Origin: Streptomyces sp. NBC_00708
GTDB lineage: Bacteria > Actinomycetota > Actinomycetes > Streptomycetales > Streptomycetaceae
NCBI GenBank assembly: GCA_036226585.1
Contig: CP108997.1
Span: 868,001 to 932,000, forward strand
Length of the DNA stretch: 64,000 bases
Direction of reading: 5' to 3'
Shown here in pieces: positions 43,898 to 52,089 of this stretch (position 1 is the first letter of the stretch; every line of letters starts with the position of its first letter). The notes under the pieces are model-generated. The model had not been told where the DNA came from. It made no database searches and was given only the letters and a program-made list of their open reading frames with translations. A program made the position numbers and the translations under genes.

Positions 43898-45229
43898 TCA
43901 CCCGTAGCTCAGCGGCCTCGCCGGGCCCGCCGCCCGCACCACCGCGTCGGCGAGCGGCGCGATGTCGGCGTCGGCGAGCGGGGACACGGTGATCCGGACC
44001 GCCTGGGGTGTGGAGATACGGAACCGGGCCCCGGGCGCCACGGCCCAGCCCGCCTGCAACAGGCCGGCCACCGCCCCGGTCTCGTCGCTCACCGGCACCC
44101 ATACGTTCATCCCGCTGCGGCCGTACGCCTCGACGCCCCGCTCCGCCAGCGCCCGTACGAGGGCGTCCCGGCGGCGGGCGTAGGACCGGGCCACCTCACG
44201 GGAGTCCACGGCGCCGGTACGCCACAGGTGCACCACGGTCCGCTGGAGCAGCCGGCTGACCCAGCCGGGGCCCAGCCGCTGGCGCCCGGACACCCGGTCG
44301 ACCGTGACCGCGTCCCCGGTCAGCACCGCGACCCGCAGGTCGGGCCCGTACGCCTTGGCGGTCGAGCGGACGAACGCCCAGCGGTCCGTGACGCCGGCCA
44401 GCGGGTGCAGCGGCAGGTCGACGATGGCGTGCCCGTGGTCGTCCTCGATGAGCAGGACGTCCGGGTGGCGGGCGAGGACCGTCCGCAGTTCCGCCGCACG
44501 CGCCTCGGAGACCGCCGCGCCCGTGGGGTTCTGCGCCCGGTCCGTGATCACGACGGCCCGTGCGCCCGCCCGGAGCGCCGCGTCGAGCGCGTCCGGCAAC
44601 GGCCCGTCGTCGTCGAGCGCCACGGACACGGGCCGCATGCCCAGCGCGGGCACCAGGTCGAGCAGCCCGCCCCACCCGGGGTCCTCGACCGCGACCAGAT
44701 CACCGGGCCTGAGATGGGCGACGAGGACCCGCTCGATCGCGTCGAGCGAACCGGAGGCGGCGGCGACCGGCCCGGCGGGCACCCCGTCCGCGTCCATGGC
44801 GGCACGCGCGAGGGCGGCGAACTCCGGGTCGACGGGCGCCTCCCCGTACAGGCCCGGCTCGCGCGCGTACCGCTCGGCGACCGCCGCGAACGCCTCGCCG
44901 AGGCGCGGCAGCAGCGCCGGGTCGGGGCTGCCGTCGCCCAGGTCCCGTACGCCCGGCGGCGCCTCGACGCGCATCGAACCGCGCGCGGTGCTGGCAGGGC
45001 GCGGCCTGATCCGGCTGCCCCGGCGACCGGCGGTCTCGATCACCCCGCGCTCGCGCAGGATGCGGTACGCGGCCGCGACGGTGTTCGGGTTCACCTCGAG
45101 CTGGACCGCCAACTCGCGCATGGGTGGCAGGACCTGACCCGGCACCAGCTCCCCGGAGCCGACCCCGCGCTCGACACTGGCGGCAATGTCCTGTGCACGC
45201 CGTCCGCTGATCCGATACTCTCCTAGCAC
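43898..45229 (-). CDS. MocR/PdxR-type regulator (GntR helix-turn-helix fused to aminotransferase fold)
   Basis: This 443-residue protein joins a GntR winged helix (residues about 8-75, VLPPMRELAVQLEVNPNTVAAAYRILRERG) to a class I aminotransferase domain. The PLP-binding Lys292 lies in RSTAKAYGPDLR, so it should bind pyridoxal phosphate as effector. GTG at 45229. It is divergent from a flavin-nucleotide-binding-like protein of the pyridoxamine-phosphate-oxidase fold, which suggests a role in B6 or related cofactor control, though MocR proteins regulate diverse genes. Confidence 0.92.
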   Translation of the reverse strand: MLGEYRISGRRAQDIAASVERGVGSGELVPGQVLPPMRELAVQLEVNPNTVAAAYRILRERGVIETAGRRGSRIRPRPASTARGSMRVEAPPGVRDLGDGSPDPALLPRLGEAFAAVAERYAREPGLYGEAPVDPEFAALARAAMDADGVPAGPVAAASGSLDAIERVLVAHLRPGDLVAVEDPGWGGLLDLVPALGMRPVSVALDDDGPLPDALDAALRAGARAVVITDRAQNPTGAAVSEARAAELRTVLARHPDVLLIEDDHGHAIVDLPLHPLAGVTDRWAFVRSTAKAYGPDLRVAVLTGDAVTVDRVSGRQRLGPGWVSRLLQRTVVHLWRTGAVDSREVARSYARRRDALVRALAERGVEAYGRSGMNVWVPVSDETGAVAGLLQAGWAVAPGARFRISTPQAVRITVSPLADADIAPLADAVVRAAGPARPLSYG

Positions 45230-45240
45230 AAACGACAGTA

Positions 45241-45252
45241 TGCACTAGTGCA
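45241..45252. promoter_or_regulatory. MocR operator candidate
   Basis: TGCACTAGTGCA is a perfect 12-bp palindrome in the 35-bp gap between the divergent MocR gene and the FMN-binding-like gene. A further partial half-site, CTAGCACA (45224-45231), overlaps the MocR start codon. Two related half-sites fit MocR-type binding to repeated elements. Confidence 0.55.
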
Positions 45253-45264
45253 ATGGAGTTCGCA

Positions 45265-45960
45265 ATGCCGGAGACCGCAGCCCAGCAGACCACGTCCCCG
45301 GACACCCCCTCCCGCTACGAGCCGACGGACCGCACGGTCCCCACCCGGTCGCGCGACCGGGCCGCGTACGACCGGGAGACCGTCCACTCGATACTCGACG
45401 ACGCCTACCTCTGCCACCTCGGCTTCGTACGCGACGGCGCGCCGGTCGTGCTGCCGACGCTCTTCGGCCGGGTCGGTGAGCGGCTCTACGTCCACGGCTC
45501 GACCGGTTCACGGCCGTTGCGTGCGGCCGGCGGCGGTGACGAGGGGCTGCCCGTGTGCCTGACGGTGACGCATGTGGACGGCCTGGTGCTGGCCCGGTCC
45601 GCCTTCCACCACTCGCTCAACTACCGCTCGGTGGTCATCCACGGCACCGCGTACCCGGTGACCGACCCGGAGGAGCGGCGCACCGCCCTGGACGCGATCG
45701 TGGACCAGGTGGTCCCGGGCCGCTCGAAGGACTCACGCCCGGCCGACGGCAAGGAGCTCGCCGCCACGGCGGTCATCCGGCTCGATCTGCGCGAGGTCTC
45801 CGCGAAGATCCGCACGGGCGGGCCGAACGACGACCCCGGGGACGTGGGCCTGCCGTACTGGGCCGGTGTCGTCCCGGTCGCCCCCGCGTACGCCGCACCT
45901 GTCCCGGCGGACGACCTGGACCCGTCGATCGGCGTACCCGCCTACCTGACGGCGTCCTGA
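45265..45960 (+). CDS. Pyridoxamine 5'-phosphate oxidase-fold (flavin-binding) protein
   Basis: This protein of about 231 residues has a split-barrel FMN-binding fold of the PNPOx-like/flavin-nucleotide-binding group: ETVHSILDDAYLCHLGFVRDG, VVLPTLFGRVGERLYVHGSTGSR, and VTHVDGLVLARSAFHHSLNYRSVVIHG. The ATG at 45265 has GGAG 7 nt upstream; an earlier ATG at 45253 abuts the operator. It may be a flavin-dependent reductase or oxidase. The divergent MocR gene suggests regulation linked to pyridoxal phosphate. Confidence 0.85.
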   Translation: MPETAAQQTTSPDTPSRYEPTDRTVPTRSRDRAAYDRETVHSILDDAYLCHLGFVRDGAPVVLPTLFGRVGERLYVHGSTGSRPLRAAGGGDEGLPVCLTVTHVDGLVLARSAFHHSLNYRSVVIHGTAYPVTDPEERRTALDAIVDQVVPGRSKDSRPADGKELAATAVIRLDLREVSAKIRTGGPNDDPGDVGLPYWAGVVPVAPAYAAPVPADDLDPSIGVPAYLTAS

Positions 45961-46952
45961 CTCCGGGCGCCGGCCCGCTCCGCGACCGCGTCCCGCGCAC
46001 CCGTCCCCGAGGCGACGGGTCCGGACGGCGGCCGGGGCGTGGCCGACTGCGCGATGAAGGCGCCGGTCAGGACGAGCGCACCGCCGATGAGCTGCGGGGC
46101 GGCCAGGTGTTCGCCGAGCAGCACCCAGGCGAGCACGGTCGCGATGACCGCTTCCAGACAGGCGACGACCCCCGCGACCGCCGGGGACAGCAGCCGTACG
46201 GAGACCACACCGGTGACGTACGCGATGACGGTGGCCAGCAGCACGATCCAGACCAGCAGCAGCCAGGCCGGAACGTCGTTGCCGTCCATGACCGTGCTGC
46301 CGCCGAGCACCGACCAGTCCATGCCCCACGGGCGGGCGACCACGGTGAGCACGAGGGCGCCGATCAGCAGCCCGTAGGCGATGACGCCGACCGGATGCGG
46401 GGGTTCCGCGCCGCCCGGGGACGCATCCCCGCTGCCCTGTTCGGAGAGGACGAAGTAGCCGACCTGGCAGCAGGCGGCGACGAGCGCGAGCAGCAGCCCG
46501 ACCGCGTCGAAGCTCAGCCCGGCCCACACCTCGACGACGCAGGCCAGGCCGCCGACCGCGAGGACGACTCCGAGGGCCGCCGCCCGGGTCACCGGCCGCC
46601 GCTGGACGAAGCGCACCCAGCCGAGCACGAGCGCCGGAGCCAGGTACTCCACCAGCAGTGCGACGCCCACCGGGATGCGCGAGATGGCGGCGAAGTAGCA
46701 GGCCTGCACGCCCGCGACGGCGAGCAGCCCGAAGCCGAGCAGCAGCACGGGCCGGTCGCGCACCAGCGCCCGGTGGCGCCAGGCCACGGGCAGCATGACG
46801 AGCGCGGCGCCCGCCACTCGCAGCCAGACCACGTGGAGCGGGTCGAGGCCCGCCTCGATCAGCGGCTTGGCCGCCACTCCGGAACCACCGAATGCGAAGG
46901 CCGAGGCGAGGGCGAGTCCCAGGCCGGCGCTTCTCCCCTGAGACGCGTGCAT
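45942..46952 (-). CDS. EamA family transporter (RhtA-like)
   Basis: A 336-residue membrane exporter of the DMT superfamily with ten helices in two EamA repeats (from LGLALASAFAFGGSGVAAKPLIEAG; second from LATVIAYVTGVVSVRLLSP). It resembles the RhtA-type threonine/homoserine exporters. Its 3' end overlaps the convergent flavin-binding gene by 19 nt. ATG at 46952 with no clear Shine-Dalgarno; other starts upstream are in low-complexity sequence. Confidence 0.88.
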   Translation of the reverse strand: MHASQGRSAGLGLALASAFAFGGSGVAAKPLIEAGLDPLHVVWLRVAGAALVMLPVAWRHRALVRDRPVLLLGFGLLAVAGVQACYFAAISRIPVGVALLVEYLAPALVLGWVRFVQRRPVTRAAALGVVLAVGGLACVVEVWAGLSFDAVGLLLALVAACCQVGYFVLSEQGSGDASPGGAEPPHPVGVIAYGLLIGALVLTVVARPWGMDWSVLGGSTVMDGNDVPAWLLLVWIVLLATVIAYVTGVVSVRLLSPAVAGVVACLEAVIATVLAWVLLGEHLAAPQLIGGALVLTGAFIAQSATPRPPSGPVASGTGARDAVAERAGARSQDAVR

Positions 46953-47134
46953 CGGCACATCATGACAGCTGCGGTCAGGAGCGTCACCCCCATGACACCT
47001 GACGCGGGTAACAGTCCGATGTCCCGAGTGCCCCTGACACGTACAACCCCGCCTCCCTGGAGCAACCGGCAGCCCGCCCCCATACGTCCCACAGATGTGA
47101 GCGATGGTGCGCGGCGCGGCGGGAGGGGTCCGGG

Positions 47135-47335
47135 GTGAGCTGGCTGGTGTCCCTGCCGGCGCTCGACGGCCGCGACTACGTCTACCGGGTCCACGCACCG
47201 CTCGACGCGCTGCCGGCCGATCTGTTCTGGTCCGCGTTCCACTGCCACGACGACGGACCGCACCCCCGCGCGTCCGACCGCTTCGACGCGGCGCTGATCT
47301 GGCGGACGGGCCCCGAACAGGCCCACCAGAACTGA
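47135..47335 (+). CDS. Small hypothetical protein, 66 aa
   Basis: A GTG-initiated frame (GGGGTCCGGG upstream) encodes a compact protein of 66 residues that is rich in aromatic residues, with the segments WLVSLPALDGRDYVYRVHAP and DLFWSAFHCHDDG and no signal peptide. A strong hairpin follows 14 bp after the stop, supporting a real transcript. No family is recognised. Confidence 0.5.
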   Translation: MSWLVSLPALDGRDYVYRVHAPLDALPADLFWSAFHCHDDGPHPRASDRFDAALIWRTGPEQAHQN

Positions 47336-47348
47336 GGCGTGGACAGCG

Positions 47349-47380
47349 AGGAGCCCGGCGGCCTGAACCGCCGGGCTCCT
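47349..47380. terminator. Bidirectional terminator
   Basis: A perfect 13-bp stem (47349-47361 with 47368-47380) closes a 6-nt loop between the small plus-strand gene and the convergent PadR gene. No T-tract. Confidence 0.7.
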
Positions 47381-47424
47381 CCCGGTACTTCCTCTCCGAC
47401 TGTCACCCGGCCCACGGCCGGGAC

Positions 47425-48033
47425 TCAGTGCTCGTCGGCGAGAATGAGGTACAGCTTCTTGCGGGTGTCGTTGATGACCGCGAGCGCCTTCTCGCGCTGC
47501 TCGGCGGAGCCGGTCTTCCAGACCTGGCCGAACGCCTCCATCAGACCGAACCCGGCCTGGCGGATCTCGTTCATGCTCTCCCAGTCGACACCGCGCCCGG
47601 CCTCTTCCCAGGGCGCCTCGGACCCGGTCTCCGCCTCGGTGCGACCGGTGTCGGTGAGCGTGAACAGCTTCTTGCCGCCCTCGCTCGCGCTGGTGATCAG
47701 CCCCTCGTCCTCCAGCAGCTGAAGGGTCGGGTACACCGAGCCGGGGCTGGGCCGCCAGGCCCCACCGCTGCGCTCGCCGATCTCCTGGATCATCTCGTAG
47801 CCGTGCATCGGCCGGTCCTTCAGCAGCGCCAGGATCGAAGCGCGCACGTCACCGCGCCGCGCCCTCCCCCGGCCGCCGCCCCGGTTCCGCCCGCCACCGA
47901 AGGGCCCCCCGCCGAACGGCGGCCCGAACGGCCCGAACGCCGCCCGCTGCCCCTCGAATCCTCCACGTCGCCCCTCGGGCCCGTGGTGGCCGCGTCCATG
48001 ACCATGTCCATGCTCAAATCCGTGTGTACGCAT
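47425..48033 (-). CDS. PadR family transcriptional regulator
   Basis: This 202-residue regulator starts with a disordered His/Gly/Arg-rich tail (about 60 residues, alternating HGHG and FGGG), followed by a PadR winged helix (DVRASILALLKDRPMHGYEMIQEIGERSGGAWRPSPGSVYPTLQLLEDEGLI) and a C-terminal dimerisation helix. The His-rich tail could bind metal. An ATATAT-centred palindrome lies about 60 bp upstream, as is common for PadR autoregulation. Target genes other than itself are not evident. Confidence 0.9.
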   Translation of the reverse strand: MRTHGFEHGHGHGRGHHGPEGRRGGFEGQRAAFGPFGPPFGGGPFGGGRNRGGGRGRARRGDVRASILALLKDRPMHGYEMIQEIGERSGGAWRPSPGSVYPTLQLLEDEGLITSASEGGKKLFTLTDTGRTEAETGSEAPWEEAGRGVDWESMNEIRQAGFGLMEAFGQVWKTGSAEQREKALAVINDTRKKLYLILADEH

Positions 48034-48094
48034 GACCGTACTCCTCTTCTTACGTAGATCTTTCGGGTATCGCTGTACTGTCGCGATGCCTCAA

Positions 48095-48104
48095 CGATAT
48101 ATCG
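48095..48104. promoter_or_regulatory. PadR operator candidate
   Basis: CGATATATCG is a perfect 10-bp palindrome, A/T-rich in GC-rich DNA, 61 bp upstream of the PadR start and close to the start of the divergent phosphotransferase gene. Confidence 0.5.
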
Positions 48105-48181
48105 GAACCGATCGCATGACAACCCCGGTCGTGCGCACGGTGTGCGGCCCGGCCCGCGCGGCCCGGCCCGGCGGTAGCGTG

Positions 48182-48988
48182 ATGCCCATGGCGGCTGAGG
48201 ACGAGGCACTGGTCGGCGGGATGGTGAACGCGGGGGCGGTCGTCCGCCGGGGGGAGCTGGTGGAGCGGCCGGCACCACGCAACGCACCCGCCCTGCACGC
48301 TCATCTCCGCGCGCTGAGGGCGCGCGGCTTCGACGCGGCGCCCGTACCCGCCGGCCTCACCGCGGACGGCCGTGAGCAGCTGACCTTCCTGCCCGGAGAC
48401 GTGGCGCTGCCGCCCTTCCCGGACTGGGCGATGACGCGTTCCGCCCTCGCTTCGGTGGGGAGCCTGCTGCGGCGTCTGCACGACGCCGGTGCGGCCGTCA
48501 CGGTCGACCCCCGTGCCGACTGGTCCCAGGAGCTCGCCGACCCGGAGGGCGGACCGATGGTGTGCCACAACGACGTGTGCCCGGAGAACGTCGTCTTCCG
48601 CGACGGCCGTGCCGCGGCCCTGATCGATTTCGACATGGCGGCCCCGGGCCGTGCCGTCTGGGACCTCGCCATGACCGCGCGCTACTGGGTCCCCATGCTC
48701 GACCCCGGGTCCGCGGCCCCCCTCTATCCCGCCGGGCTGGACGCGGCCGCACGGCTGCGGGTCCTTGCCGACGGCTACGGCCTCGCGGCAACGGACCGCG
48801 CCGGGTTGCCCGGTGTCATCGAGCAGGCCACGGAGGTCTGCCGGGCCTTCGTCGCACGCCGCGTGGCCGACGGCGACCCCGCCTACCTCCGGGCGTTGGC
48901 CGAGCGTGGCGGATGGGAACGCTGGGACCGTATGCAAGCCTGGCTGGCGGACCACCGCACGGCGTTCACGGCTGCCCTGCTGAGCTGA
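48182..48988 (+). CDS. Aminoglycoside phosphotransferase-family protein
   Basis: A kinase-fold protein of about 268 residues. It has the catalytic loop CHNDVCPENVVF (HxDxxxxN) and the metal-binding IDFDMA, both diagnostic of the APH/choline-kinase superfamily. The start is uncertain between ATG 48182 and ATG 48188. The substrate could be an antibiotic, but many streptomycete members are of unknown role, and there is no resistance context here. Another APH-like gene follows 75 bp downstream. Confidence 0.85.
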   Translation: MPMAAEDEALVGGMVNAGAVVRRGELVERPAPRNAPALHAHLRALRARGFDAAPVPAGLTADGREQLTFLPGDVALPPFPDWAMTRSALASVGSLLRRLHDAGAAVTVDPRADWSQELADPEGGPMVCHNDVCPENVVFRDGRAAALIDFDMAAPGRAVWDLAMTARYWVPMLDPGSAAPLYPAGLDAAARLRVLADGYGLAATDRAGLPGVIEQATEVCRAFVARRVADGDPAYLRALAERGGWERWDRMQAWLADHRTAFTAALLS

Positions 48989-49061
48989 CGGATCCCGACG
49001 GTCGAGGGATCCCGCGAAACCCGGTCGCCCCCTCACCCCGGTGTCCGCATACTGGCTGACC

Positions 49062-49952
49062 ATGCACGACGACCAACTCGACGTAAGCACGGAAACCGTA
49101 GCGGCCCTGATCCGGGATCAGTTCCCCCGGTGGAGCGGCGAGGCGATCCGCCCGCTGCCCTCGACCGGGACAGTGAACGCCATCTTCCGCATCGGCGACC
49201 GCCTCTCGGCGCGCTTCCCGCTGCGTCCGGCCGACACCGGCCAGGCGCTGGCGGTCCTGGAGCGGGAGGCACGGGCGGGCGCGGAACTGGCGGCGGTGTC
49301 ACGGTTCCCCGTTCCCGAACCGGTCGCGCTCGGGCGGCCCGGCGCGGGATACCCCATGCCGTGGTCGGTGCAGACCTGGCTGCCGGGCACGAACGCCTTC
49401 GACGCCGACCCGGGCGCGTCGGACGCCTTCGCCCGGGACCTCGCGGCCTTCATCGCCGGGCTCCGGGGAGCCGATACGCGGGGGCGCCGCTTCGACGGCG
49501 ACAACCGGGGCGGTGTGATCGCCGACCACGACGACTGGATGGCGACATGCTTCCGGGAGAGCGAGGGCCTGCTCGACGTGGACCGCCTGCGCCGGCTGTG
49601 GGACCGCTTCCGCGAGCTGCCCCGTACGAGCGCCGACGTGATGACCCACGGCGACCTGATCCCCGGCAACGTCCTCGTCGCGGACGGCCGCCTCGCCGGC
49701 GTGCTCGACACCGGTGGCTTCGGCCCGGCCGACCCCGCCCTGGACCTGGTCGGCGCCTGGCACCTGCTGGACACGGGCCCCCGGGACGTACTGCGGCGCA
49801 CCCTCTCCTGCGACGACCTGGAATGGGAACGCGGCAAGGCCTGGGCCTTCGAACAGGCGATGGGCCTGGCCTGGTACTACGCCGAGAGCAACCCGACGAT
49901 GAGCGCGCTGGGGCGCCTCACCCTGGACCGCGTCATGGAGGCCACGGACTGA
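49062..49952 (+). CDS. Aminoglycoside phosphotransferase-family protein
   Basis: The second APH-fold gene, 296 residues from ATG 49062. It has THGDLIPGNVLV (catalytic Asp and Asn) and the expected later Asp in VLDTGGFGPADPALDLVG, where the usual V(I)DW motif is VLDTGG. The nucleotide-binding N-lobe is present (IFRIGDRLSARFPLR). Substrate unknown. The gene ends 2 nt before the stop of a convergent TetR gene. Confidence 0.88.
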   Translation: MHDDQLDVSTETVAALIRDQFPRWSGEAIRPLPSTGTVNAIFRIGDRLSARFPLRPADTGQALAVLEREARAGAELAAVSRFPVPEPVALGRPGAGYPMPWSVQTWLPGTNAFDADPGASDAFARDLAAFIAGLRGADTRGRRFDGDNRGGVIADHDDWMATCFRESEGLLDVDRLRRLWDRFRELPRTSADVMTHGDLIPGNVLVADGRLAGVLDTGGFGPADPALDLVGAWHLLDTGPRDVLRRTLSCDDLEWERGKAWAFEQAMGLAWYYAESNPTMSALGRLTLDRVMEATD

Positions 49953-49954
49953 GG

Positions 49955-50539
49955 TCAGACGACCTCGGGACCGGGCGCGGGCTCGGCCAGCGCGTTGAGC
50001 GCCGGCCGGAGCAAGGCGCTGATGCGCTCGGGCGCCGCCTCACGCAACACCGGTAGCTCCAGGAGCTGGTGACCGATCGTCACACCGAGCAGCGTGGTGA
50101 CGGCCAGCGCGGCGCGGAGTTCGCGGTCGCCGGGCGCGGGAACGGCGGCGCCCGCGTCGGTGATCTGCCGTCCGAGCGCGGTACGCACATGAGCGGCGGC
50201 GGCCGGATCGGTGAGCATGGACCGCATCACCGCGAGCGTGCCCTCGGGCAGACCGCCCAGCTTCAGGCCCAGCGTGGCCAGCATCCGGTCGGCGAACGCC
50301 TCCGGGCCCGATTCCTCCGGCACCGGCGCGGTGAACGTCCGCACGGCCCGGCCGAACAGCTCGCGCTTCGAGCCGAAGTACTGCATCACCAGGGCCGGGT
50401 CCACCCCGGCCGCACCCGCCACCGCGCGGATGGTGGTCCGGTCGAATCCCTTGGCGGCGAACTCCTCCCGTGCCTTGTCGAGGATGCGCGCCTCGGTGGC
50501 ACGGCGACGGTCGGCGCGGGTCTGTCGAGGCGGGGTCAC
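49955..50539 (-). CDS. TetR family transcriptional regulator
   Basis: This 194-residue TetR protein has its helix-turn-helix in TTIRAVAGAAGVDPALVMQYFGSKRELF (residues about 35-62) and a TetR_C-type helical ligand domain. It is divergent from a SnoaL-like gene with an 84-bp gap containing a 6+6 inverted repeat, the likely operator for both. Confidence 0.92.
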   Translation of the reverse strand: MTPPRQTRADRRRATEARILDKAREEFAAKGFDRTTIRAVAGAAGVDPALVMQYFGSKRELFGRAVRTFTAPVPEESGPEAFADRMLATLGLKLGGLPEGTLAVMRSMLTDPAAAAHVRTALGRQITDAGAAVPAPGDRELRAALAVTTLLGVTIGHQLLELPVLREAAPERISALLRPALNALAEPAPGPEVV

Positions 50540-50591
50540 GGCGCGACTCTACAGCCGTTGACCGAACGTCCTCCCCGGCCTACGGTCATCA

Positions 50592-50607
50592 CTCAACAGA
50601 CGTTGAG
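50592..50607. promoter_or_regulatory. TetR operator candidate
   Basis: CTCAAC (50592-50597) and GTTGAG (50602-50607) form a perfect inverted repeat around AGAC, between the divergent TetR and SnoaL-like genes and 17 bp before the latter's start. Confidence 0.65.
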
Positions 50608-50623
50608 CGAATGGAGCCGTCCC

Positions 50624-51049
50624 GTGTCGCAGCTGGAAACCTCCGCTGTCCGCACCCCTCGTGAGGCCCTGGCCGCCTACCACCGGGCCATGCTCGCCAA
50701 GTCCGCGGACGATCTCGCGGATCTGTACGCGTCCGACGCGCTGCACGAGTTCCCGTTCACCGCTCCCGGCTTTCCGCCGCGCTACGAGGGGCGCGAGGCC
50801 GTACGCGCGGGGTACCGGGCGGTCTGGGGCGCGAGCCCGGTACGGATCGACGAGGTCAGGACGGTGTCCTCGTACGAGACGGCCGACCCGGAGGTGATCG
50901 TCGCCGAGCACGCCGTGGTGGGGACGGTCCCGGCCACCGGCGCCTCCTTCACCGTCCCCGGCCTGCTGGTGCTCCGGGTCCGTCTCGGCCTGATCACCCA
51001 CGTCCGCGACTACATGGACACGGCGGCCCTCGCCGCCGCCAGAGGCTGA
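50624..51049 (+). CDS. SnoaL-like/NTF2-fold protein
   Basis: This 141-residue protein has the cone-shaped NTF2/SnoaL fold pattern: an N-terminal helix pair (REALAAYHRAMLAKSADDLADLYASDALHEFPF), a GREAVRAGYRAVW helix, and four C-terminal strands ending in GLITHVRDYMD. GTG start. Members are cyclases, isomerases or hydrolases of small molecules, or have no known activity. The divergent TetR implies induction by a ligand. Confidence 0.85.
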   Translation: MSQLETSAVRTPREALAAYHRAMLAKSADDLADLYASDALHEFPFTAPGFPPRYEGREAVRAGYRAVWGASPVRIDEVRTVSSYETADPEVIVAEHAVVGTVPATGASFTVPGLLVLRVRLGLITHVRDYMDTAALAAARG

Positions 51050-51068
51050 ACACCGGGGCCGGCCGAGG

Positions 51069-52070
51069 TCACCCCTCGCCCCGCAGCCCGCGCAGATACA
51101 CCGCCGTCACCGCCACGCCCCGGTCCCCGTCCCCCGCCAGTTCCGCGAGCGCGCGCGACGCCGTCGGGCCCGGGATGTCCGCGAGCGCCTGGGTGAGCCG
51201 CCGGCGGGCGGACGCGTCGAGCGTGCCGTCGGCGAGGCGGTCGACGAGTCCGGCGGCGATCCGCTCGGCCGCCCCGGGCTCGGCGGCCAGCACACCCAGG
51301 GCATCGGCCGCCTCGACGTCCCGCACCTCCTCCGCGACCATGCCGATGAGCGTCGGGACCGCGTCGCCCACCCCGCGCGCACCGAGCGCCGGAGCCGCGT
51401 ACCGGCGCACCGCGACATCGGGATGTCCGAGCGCCTCCCGCAGCAGCGCGCTCGCCGCCTCGCCCGGAATCCCGGCGACCGCCCGCACCGCACGGGCGCG
51501 GACCTCCGCGTCCGGCGAGTCCAGCCCTTCCGCCAGCAGGGCCAGCCCGTCGCCCGCCCGCGCCAGAGCCCACCGCAGGGCGCCGGCCACGCTCGGGTCC
51601 GGCTCGCTCAGCACCGCCTCGACCAGGGCCTCCACCGGCACCGGTGCCTCACCGGCCGAGGACAACGCGGCCCGCTGACGCGTGCCGGGGCTGCTGGACC
51701 CCAGCGCCTGGAGGAGGGCGACGGTCCGCAGGACGTCCTCCCAGTCGCCGGGCCCCGCGGCGCCGATCCGGCTCAGCCGGGTCAGCAGCTCCCGCTCGCT
51801 CGCGATCCGTTCCCGGGTGCGCCGGGCGAGGTCGTCGACGAGCTCCGCCGGACTGAAGCCGGGATCGTCCAGGGCGCGCCCCACCTCGCGCAGCGACAGG
51901 CCGAGGGACCGCAGGCTCTCGATGTGGAAGATCCGCCGGACGTCGTCCTCGGAGTACTCACGGTAGCCGACGTCGTTGCGTCCCGTGGGCCGCACCAGCC
52001 CCAGCGACTCGTAGTGCCTGAGCATGCGGGCGCTGACCCCGGACCGCCGCGCCACCTCACCGATCAACAT
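51069..52070 (-). CDS. MerR regulator fused to HEAT repeats
   Basis: A 333-residue protein with a MerR winged helix at residues 1-70 (MLIGEVARRSGVSARMLRHYESLGLVRPTGRN ... YREYSEDDVRRI), a MerR-type coiled-coil helix to about 110, and then about five HEAT-like helix pairs (PDAEVRARAVRAVAGI, PDVAVRRYAAPALGARGV, EVRDVEAADALGVLAAEP). MerR effector domains are usually short cysteine or ligand pockets, so a HEAT solenoid suggests control by a protein partner. It lies 19 nt downstream of a stand-alone HEAT protein gene, probably in one operon. Confidence 0.85.
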   Translation of the reverse strand: MLIGEVARRSGVSARMLRHYESLGLVRPTGRNDVGYREYSEDDVRRIFHIESLRSLGLSLREVGRALDDPGFSPAELVDDLARRTRERIASERELLTRLSRIGAAGPGDWEDVLRTVALLQALGSSSPGTRQRAALSSAGEAPVPVEALVEAVLSEPDPSVAGALRWALARAGDGLALLAEGLDSPDAEVRARAVRAVAGIPGEAASALLREALGHPDVAVRRYAAPALGARGVGDAVPTLIGMVAEEVRDVEAADALGVLAAEPGAAERIAAGLVDRLADGTLDASARRRLTQALADIPGPTASRALAELAGDGDRGVAVTAVYLRGLRGEG

Positions 52071-52089
52071 CTGGGGCCTTTCGTCGGGA

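Noticed and set aside
48182..49952. Tandem phosphotransferases as an antibiotic-resistance island
   Set aside because: Two APH-fold genes in a row are suggestive, but there is no biosynthetic cluster, mobile DNA or regulator tying them to a drug, and most streptomycete members of this fold are of unknown role.
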